13,054 nucleotides of DNA from assembly GCA_001566295.1 (NCBI GenBank), contig KQ964337.1, positions 1 through 13,054 on the forward strand. The letters are read 5' to 3'. Below, piece by piece: positions 9,089 through 13,054 of the stretch. Source of the DNA: Microdochium bolleyi. Lineage: Eukaryota; Ascomycota; Sordariomycetes; Xylariales; Microdochiaceae. Every line of letters starts with the position of its first letter. The stretch's first letter is position 1. The notes beneath the pieces were generated by a model. It did no database searches. It was not told where the DNA came from and worked only from the letters and a program-made list of their open reading frames with translations. Both the position numbers and the translations under genes were made by a program.

Positions 9089-10615
9089 TCAATTGAATCC
9101 CATTGCACTCCACGTGTCCACAACCTTGTTCTTGACTCCGGGCGGGTAGCTCGTCTCAAAGTCCGTCTTGAGGAAGTTCGGCGGGCCCTCGTACTCCATC
9201 TTGAACAGGCAGTCCGACAGGGACTTGCCGCCCTTGGTCGGGTCGCCGCCACCGTGGGACTGGTACGGCGTGAGCGGCAGCGCCGGCTTGTCGTCAAAGT
9301 GGTACTCGTCCCTGCCCGGCCGGCAGCGCGTGACGAACGCCCACATCAGCTCCTGCCAGTCGTAGACGTCGACATCGTCGCCGATCAGGATGAACCGGTT
9401 GACCAGCATCGAGCACTTCTGCGAGTACAGCAGCTCGCCAATCTCCCTGCAGAACTCGGCCGGCGTCGTCTTGCGCGCCCACAGCGCCGGGCCGTCGACC
9501 TGCAGTGCGCACCACGTCGCCATGGTCTCGAGCGGCGCGTTGGCGTCCTTGATCGGGTACCCTTTCGCCTTGAGGAACGTGAGGATCTCCGGGGCCGCGA
9601 GCGCGGAAGTGGTGTGCGACTCGTCGGTGATCTTGCCGGGGACGGACACGGGGAAGATGGGGTTGTTGCGGTAGGTGATGGCCTCGACACAGAAGAGCGG
9701 CTGCATGCGCTTGTCGTCCTCGAAGCCGTAGCCGAGGTAGTCCCCAAAGGGGCCCTCGATGGCCTTGTCCTCGAGCGACATGTAGCCCTCGAACACAATC
9801 TCGCTGTTGGCAGGCACCAAGATGTCGCTGAGCTCAGCTTTGACTACGTCCAGCGGGCGGCCGACCAGCGCGCCGACGTACTCGCCCTCGGATACGCCCT
9901 CGGGGATGGGCATGGCCGCGGCAAGGGTGGCGGCCGGCGGGATGCCGAAGGCCAGGACCCAGGGGACCCGTGTCTCGCCCAGCGCCGCCCACTTCTCCTT
10001 AACGACGTAGTTGTGCTGGCGCGGGTTGACCTGTGCGACGATGTGATTCCGGTCGTGCACCATGCCGCGGAAGATGGACCAGTTTGTCCACGACTTGTCG
10101 GGCGTCTGCAGCATGTGCACGCCGTACGTCTGGATGTACTTGCCGCCGTCCTCCTGGTGCAGCTTGGGCACGGTCAGGGAGTGCAGGTCGATGTTGTCGG
10201 CGCCGAGGATCTTGTTCTCCTTGCAGGGACCCGTGGCCAGGATGTTGGGCGGCAGCGGGCTCTGAGACTTGGCCAGCTGCGTGCGGGCGCAGATCTCCTT
10301 CCACGTCGCGTTGCGCGGGAGGCCGAAGGTGCGTGCTACGCGGCCGTACTTGTCGGGCCCGTGGCCGCTGAGGCTGGCGGCGTTGCCAAACGCCCGCCAC
10401 AGGCCGTCCTTTGTCGTGCCCTTGACATTGTGGAAGAGGGGCGCCTTGTTGTTGGTCTCGCTGACACGGCGGACGATAGCGCCGAGCTCGAGGTGCGGGT
10501 CGACTTTACGCTCAATGTCGGCCAGGTCGCCGTCGTCACGGAGGACATCGATGAAGGTGCGGAAGTCGAGCTGGGCCTCGATGAGCCGGGGATCGGCGGC
10601 GCTGTTGTCTCCCAT
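9089..10615 (-). CDS. FDC1: UbiD-family prenylated-FMN decarboxylase (FDC1/ferulic acid decarboxylase type), 508 aa
   Basis: The intronless frame from the ATG at 10615 to TGA at 9091-9089 matches fungal Fdc1 over its whole length (A. niger Fdc1 is about 500 aa). Conserved blocks include ETNNKAPLF (53-61), TGPCKEN (128-134), DGGKYIQTYG (156-165), SWTNWSIFRGMVHD (175-188), EGPFGDYLGY (287-296) and TRCRPGRDE (429-437). By comparison with A. niger Fdc1, N178, H201 and E243 would bind the metal and prFMN phosphate, and R183, E287 and D292 form the catalytic triad. The last is Glu in Fdc1. The family decarboxylates alpha,beta-unsaturated or aromatic acids by cycloaddition with prFMN. I chose the ATG at 10615 (CAACCATGG) because homology starts soon after it and a TATA box lies about 115 bp upstream; an in-frame ATG at 10699 would add 28 residues. 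Exact substrate unknown. Confidence 0.95.
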   Translation of the reverse strand: MGDNSAADPRLIEAQLDFRTFIDVLRDDGDLADIERKVDPHLELGAIVRRVSETNNKAPLFHNVKGTTKDGLWRAFGNAASLSGHGPDKYGRVARTFGLPRNATWKEICARTQLAKSQSPLPPNILATGPCKENKILGADNIDLHSLTVPKLHQEDGGKYIQTYGVHMLQTPDKSWTNWSIFRGMVHDRNHIVAQVNPRQHNYVVKEKWAALGETRVPWVLAFGIPPAATLAAAMPIPEGVSEGEYVGALVGRPLDVVKAELSDILVPANSEIVFEGYMSLEDKAIEGPFGDYLGYGFEDDKRMQPLFCVEAITYRNNPIFPVSVPGKITDESHTTSALAAPEILTFLKAKGYPIKDANAPLETMATWCALQVDGPALWARKTTPAEFCREIGELLYSQKCSMLVNRFILIGDDVDVYDWQELMWAFVTRCRPGRDEYHFDDKPALPLTPYQSHGGGDPTKGGKSLSDCLFKMEYEGPPNFLKTDFETSYPPGVKNKVVDTWSAMGFN

Positions 10616-11025
10616 GGTTGCGGTAGTTCTCGCGATGGTGATGACCGTAAACTTGGTTGAGTCACTGCAGCGAGTTCTACATCTGAGCAGCTGCATCATA
10701 TGTGTTTTGGGGTAAGCGTGCCCGAGATATATAAGTGGCGGGTTCCGGAATGCCGGAACGGGGGCGGGAACTAGTCATCCCGTAGCGGCGCATTGGTCGG
10801 GCTCTCCACTCCGACCGGCGTATATAGTATGCGGCTGATCCAAGAGAATGGCCCGAGGCCGAGAACACTATCAGGAAAAACCAGAAGATCATTCAATATC
10901 CAGAGGTAATACGCGAAGAGTCTGTTTACAACAAATCCACAGCCAAGGACCATACTACGACTACAAGGGTCTCACGATACTCGAAGAACTTCGAACACAA
11001 CAGACTATACCAGATCACAATCATA
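10616..11025. promoter_or_regulatory. Bidirectional promoter between the decarboxylase and prenyltransferase genes
   Basis: This 410-bp interval drives two divergent genes whose products form an enzyme-cofactor pair. On the minus strand TATATA sits at about 10733-10727 for the decarboxylase. On the plus strand TATATAG sits at 10821-10827 for the prenyltransferase. Between them lie an inverted repeat (10742-10759) and an inverted CCAAT (ATTGG at 10792-10796). An ATG at 10848 opens a long frame that overlaps the PAD1 start in another frame. It lies only 21 bp after the TATA box, so it is probably upstream of most transcripts. Confidence 0.7.
10742..10759. promoter_or_regulatory. Inverted repeat GTTCCGG-N4-CCGGAAC, candidate operator
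   Basis: Two perfect 7-bp arms (10742-10748 and 10753-10759) are separated by AATG. The core is CGG-N4-CCG, the inverted CGG layout typical of dimeric Zn2Cys6 fungal regulators. It lies between the two TATA boxes, where one bound regulator could control both genes. Confidence 0.45.
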
Positions 11026-11859
11026 ATGCCTCCGTCAAACCTATCCCGCCGGCTCCCGGCCCTGCTTCACAAAGCAACAAATACGACTTTAACATCAACA
11101 GCCTCGTCATCACGACCGCTCCTCCTCAACACCCACACCCAGCCGCACCACGCAGTACAGCAACCACCACCACAACAAAACCGTTCCATAATAGTCTCCT
11201 CCCCGCCGCATCACCCGGTCCAGACCTCCCGCCCGATGCGCATCGTGATCGGCATCACCGGCGCGACGGGCACCGTCTTCGCGATCCGCCTCCTGCAGCT
11301 GCTCCGCGAGCTCAACGTCGAGACGCACCTCATCATGTCGCGCTGGGCCATGGCGACGGGCAAGTACGAGACGCCCCTGACGGAACCCGACATCCTCTCG
11401 CTGGCGACCCACTCGTACGCGCCGCGCGACCTCTCGGCGCCCATCGCGTCCGGCTCCTTCCTGCACGATGGCATGATGATTGTGCCGTGTAGCATGAAGA
11501 CGCTCGCGGCCGTCCGGGCGGGCTTGTGCGACGACCTCATCTCCCGCGCGGCCGACGTCTCCCTCAAGGAGAACAGGAAGCTGCTGCTCGCGGTCCGCGA
11601 GACCCCGCTCAGCGACATACACCTCGACAACATGCTCGCGCTGCGGCGCGCGGGCGCGGTGATCTTCCCGCCCGTCCCGGCGTTCTACACGGGGCCCAAG
11701 ACGATCGAGGACATTGTGGACCAGAGCGTGGGAAGGATGCTGGACAACTTTGGCATCCACACCAACGGGTTCAAGAGGTGGGACGGGTTCAACTGGAAGG
11801 GGAAGAAGGAGGAGCAGGCGGCCGCTGCGAAGCGGGAGGTGGCAAGTGCGTCCGGGTAA
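11026..11859 (+). CDS. PAD1: UbiX/PAD1-type flavin prenyltransferase, 277 aa, mitochondrial-like N-terminus
   Basis: This enzyme makes prenylated FMN from FMN and a dimethylallyl phosphate, the cofactor that UbiD decarboxylases need. The conserved fold starts at M71: GITGATG (76-82), ASGSF (141-145), PCSMKTLA (154-161), then RAADVSLKENRKLLLAVRET (174-193) and PPVPAFYTGPKTIEDIVDQ (215-233). Relative to Pseudomonas UbiX the catalytic and binding residues fall at R174, K181, E192, Y221 and R237, all present. The first 70 residues begin MPPSNLSRRLPALLHK and are rich in Arg, Ser and Thr with no acidic residue, as expected for a mitochondrial presequence; yeast Pad1 is mitochondrial. A basic, Lys-rich tail (250-270) follows the domain. 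It is intronless and divergent from its decarboxylase partner across 410 bp, which supports joint regulation. Confidence 0.95.
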   Translation: MPPSNLSRRLPALLHKATNTTLTSTASSSRPLLLNTHTQPHHAVQQPPPQQNRSIIVSSPPHHPVQTSRPMRIVIGITGATGTVFAIRLLQLLRELNVETHLIMSRWAMATGKYETPLTEPDILSLATHSYAPRDLSAPIASGSFLHDGMMIVPCSMKTLAAVRAGLCDDLISRAADVSLKENRKLLLAVRETPLSDIHLDNMLALRRAGAVIFPPVPAFYTGPKTIEDIVDQSVGRMLDNFGIHTNGFKRWDGFNWKGKKEEQAAAAKREVASASG

Positions 11860-12051
11860 GATGTCGAGATGAGGGGGGGAGGGCTGGGATTTTGAGGCGT
11901 TCCAGGAGTTGGCGAGTCTGAGCAGTATCAGCCTGTCTCACACTCTGGCGGATATATCATCATCATGAAAATGACACAATTTTGAATTCCCCATGCTATG
12001 ATATGATCAAGCTATACATGCAAAGCTCCATCTTGAAGAAACCCAGCAATG
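11860..12051. other. Short convergent intergenic region
   Basis: A 192-bp gap between the PAD1 stop and the stop of the minus-strand gene, expected to hold the 3' ends of both transcripts. No strong hairpin or canonical AATAAA was seen. Confidence 0.4.
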
Positions 12052-12717
12052 TCATATGTCAAACAAACGCCCCTCCGAGAAGAAGTACACCCCGTCACAT
12101 GTCGGCCAGTCAAGCGCGAAGAACTCGTTCGTCAACGGCCCCTGGCTCCCGAGCCCGCCTCCGCCGCCGCCGGATCCTAGAAAATCGGTCTCCCTGCCGC
12201 TGACCGTTGTCACGTCTCCCGCCCCCATGGTTCCAGCACCCCCACTGAGGCTCGGTCCGAAGGCTGATGTGTGAGTGTCAAGAGCCATGGAGGTCTGGCC
12301 TTGCTGCTGTTGTAGTTGTTGTTGTTGCTGTGGTTGTGGCTGGTGGTTAGCCTCGCTGTTGCGGTAGAAAGCTCCCGGGGCGGCACTGCCGGAATTGTTG
12401 TTCCCACTGCTGCTATTGCTGCTGCCTATGCGCGCGAAGTCGAGGTACGACAAGTCCTCGTTGGAGTTCCCCGTATCAGAAGCGATGTTGTCGCCTCCAT
12501 TCAAGCCGCCGCCGCCGCCGCTGCTACTACCGCCATTGTAACTCAACGACAGCGCAGAAGGGGCCACGAAGGGGCTTAGATTGATCAGGGCCTGGGCCGC
12601 CGCAGCAGCGTTGGTTGTGGACGCGGCAGATATGGTCTTTGCGGGCGTGCTGCTGCTGTTGTTGCTGTTGTTGGCTGAGGAGGCAGTCCATGATCGGCCA
12701 CGGAGCACATAGAGTTT
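12052..12717 (-). CDS. Probable last exon of a low-complexity, regulator-like protein (partial)
   Basis: The frame runs from a candidate splice acceptor (AACAG at 12722-12718) to TGA at 12054-12052, 221 residues beginning KLYVLRGRSWTASS. It has no ATG in frame near its start and a stop just upstream (TAA at 12723-12721), so an earlier exon is needed. The composition is typical of fungal transcription-factor tails: Asn/Ser runs, an Ala run, a Gly run, a Gln tract near 12301-12341, and an acidic/aromatic C-terminus (FFALDWPTCDGVYFF). No zinc cluster or fungal-trans domain is visible. In A. niger the padA/fdcA pair is linked to the Zn2Cys6 regulator sdrA, which makes a pathway regulator an attractive but unproved identity. 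Confidence 0.45.
   Translation of the reverse strand, partial: KLYVLRGRSWTASSANNSNNSSSTPAKTISAASTTNAAAAAQALINLSPFVAPSALSLSYNGGSSSGGGGGLNGGDNIASDTGNSNEDLSYLDFARIGSSNSSSGNNNSGSAAPGAFYRNSEANHQPQPQQQQQLQQQQGQTSMALDTHTSAFGPSLSGGAGTMGAGDVTTVSGRETDFLGSGGGGGGLGSQGPLTNEFFALDWPTCDGVYFFSEGRLFDI
12301..12341 (-). repeat. CAG/CAA repeat encoding a glutamine tract
   Basis: On the minus strand this is a run of CAA/CAG codons encoding QPQPQQQQQLQQQQ within the low-complexity protein. A second triplet-rich run at about 12649-12673 encodes Asn/Ser in the chosen frame and would encode Gln in another. Confidence 0.6.
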
Positions 12718-13054
12718 CTGTTATCTCCCCAGGACCACCACCTGCCATGCTGAGCCAGTGGCTAGTTAATGCTGCTGCTCGGTCGCATGCATCATCGAGA
12801 CACCGTGTCTGCCAGCCAATGACCACGCCGCCACGGTTCCACGTTTTACACCCCACGGCCGAGTGGAATGAGGCTGAGACTGACTGGGAGCCTGGATTGC
12901 CCGGACGGTCCGTCCTAGCATGTCTGCGCTTCACAACTTCAACGGACGCCATCTCAGGATTTTTGCGGGAGCCCAGCCAATAGGCCAGAGGCGCCGGCCA
13001 GTCCTTCGGAAGTTGGAACATGTCTCTTGGTTCATGTACGCAGGGTCTTGGCTG
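12718..13054. other. Unresolved region upstream of the low-complexity exon
   Basis: This should contain an intron and perhaps the upstream exon of the minus-strand gene. A minus-strand frame is open from the edge to about 12722 (with KDWPAPLAYWLGSRKNPE) and a second frame is open from the edge to about 12940. No strong GTAAGT or GTGAGT donor is present and no domain is recognised, so I cannot choose. A plus-strand open frame here is most likely a shadow. Confidence 0.3.

Noticed and set aside
9254..10660. 468-codon open frame on the plus strand opposite the decarboxylase
   Set aside because: It is an antisense shadow of a GC-rich gene. Its translation is a monotonous Val/Ala/Asp/Arg/Gly/Leu mixture with no domain, while the minus strand encodes a full UbiD protein.
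11110..11760. 216-codon minus-strand frame opposite PAD1
   Set aside because: It is an Arg/Val/Asp/Gly-rich shadow of the intact UbiX reading frame.

Overview
The window looks like nuclear DNA of a filamentous ascomycete (Pezizomycotina). The visible introns are short (about 56-79 bp) with GT...AG borders. Promoters carry TATA-like boxes 70-110 bp before ATG codons. The intact genes are GC-rich, and two of the best ones (a fungal-type PAD1/UbiX and an FDC1/UbiD enzyme) pair in the way known from aspergilli and yeasts. There are no bacterial operons or Shine-Dalgarno sites. No tRNA, rRNA, CRISPR array or intact transposon was recognised.

Left part (1 to about 6470): a poorly preserved, lower-GC region. 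It opens with the 5' end of an SRPK-type protein kinase gene running off the left edge. It then holds two small two-exon genes of unknown function (965-1382; 2700-3169, the latter a probable membrane-anchored protein), each preceded by a TATTTAA box at about -75. Between them lies a weaker, possibly broken small gene (1709-2127). From 6469 back to 3781 on the minus strand there is a series of protein-like segments in several frames, separated by stops and frame changes. I read these as one shattered gene, with weak ankyrin-like features near its 3' end.

Right part (6647 to 13054): a compact set of intact metabolic genes. A group B flavin monooxygenase (minus, 8426 to 6647, one intron) is followed by a UbiD/FDC1-type prenyl-FMN decarboxylase (minus, 10615 to 9089). 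Divergent from it, across a 410-bp promoter, is a UbiX/PAD1-type flavin prenyltransferase with a mitochondrial-like N-terminus (plus, 11026-11859). Convergent with PAD1 is a Gln/Asn/Ser/Gly-rich protein (minus, 12717 to 12052 and beyond). It is probably the last exon of a regulator-like protein, but no DNA-binding domain is visible.

Inferred working model: PAD1 makes prenylated FMN, the UbiD enzyme uses it to decarboxylate an aromatic or alpha,beta-unsaturated acid, and the neighbouring FMO may oxygenate the product or a related compound. Paired CCGGAA half-sites occur both in the shared UbiD/PAD1 promoter and upstream of the FMO, which hints at common regulation. Active-site differences from cinnamate-type Fdc1 (Asp for the catalytic Glu; Ser at a substrate-pocket Ile position) suggest the substrate may not be cinnamic or sorbic acid.
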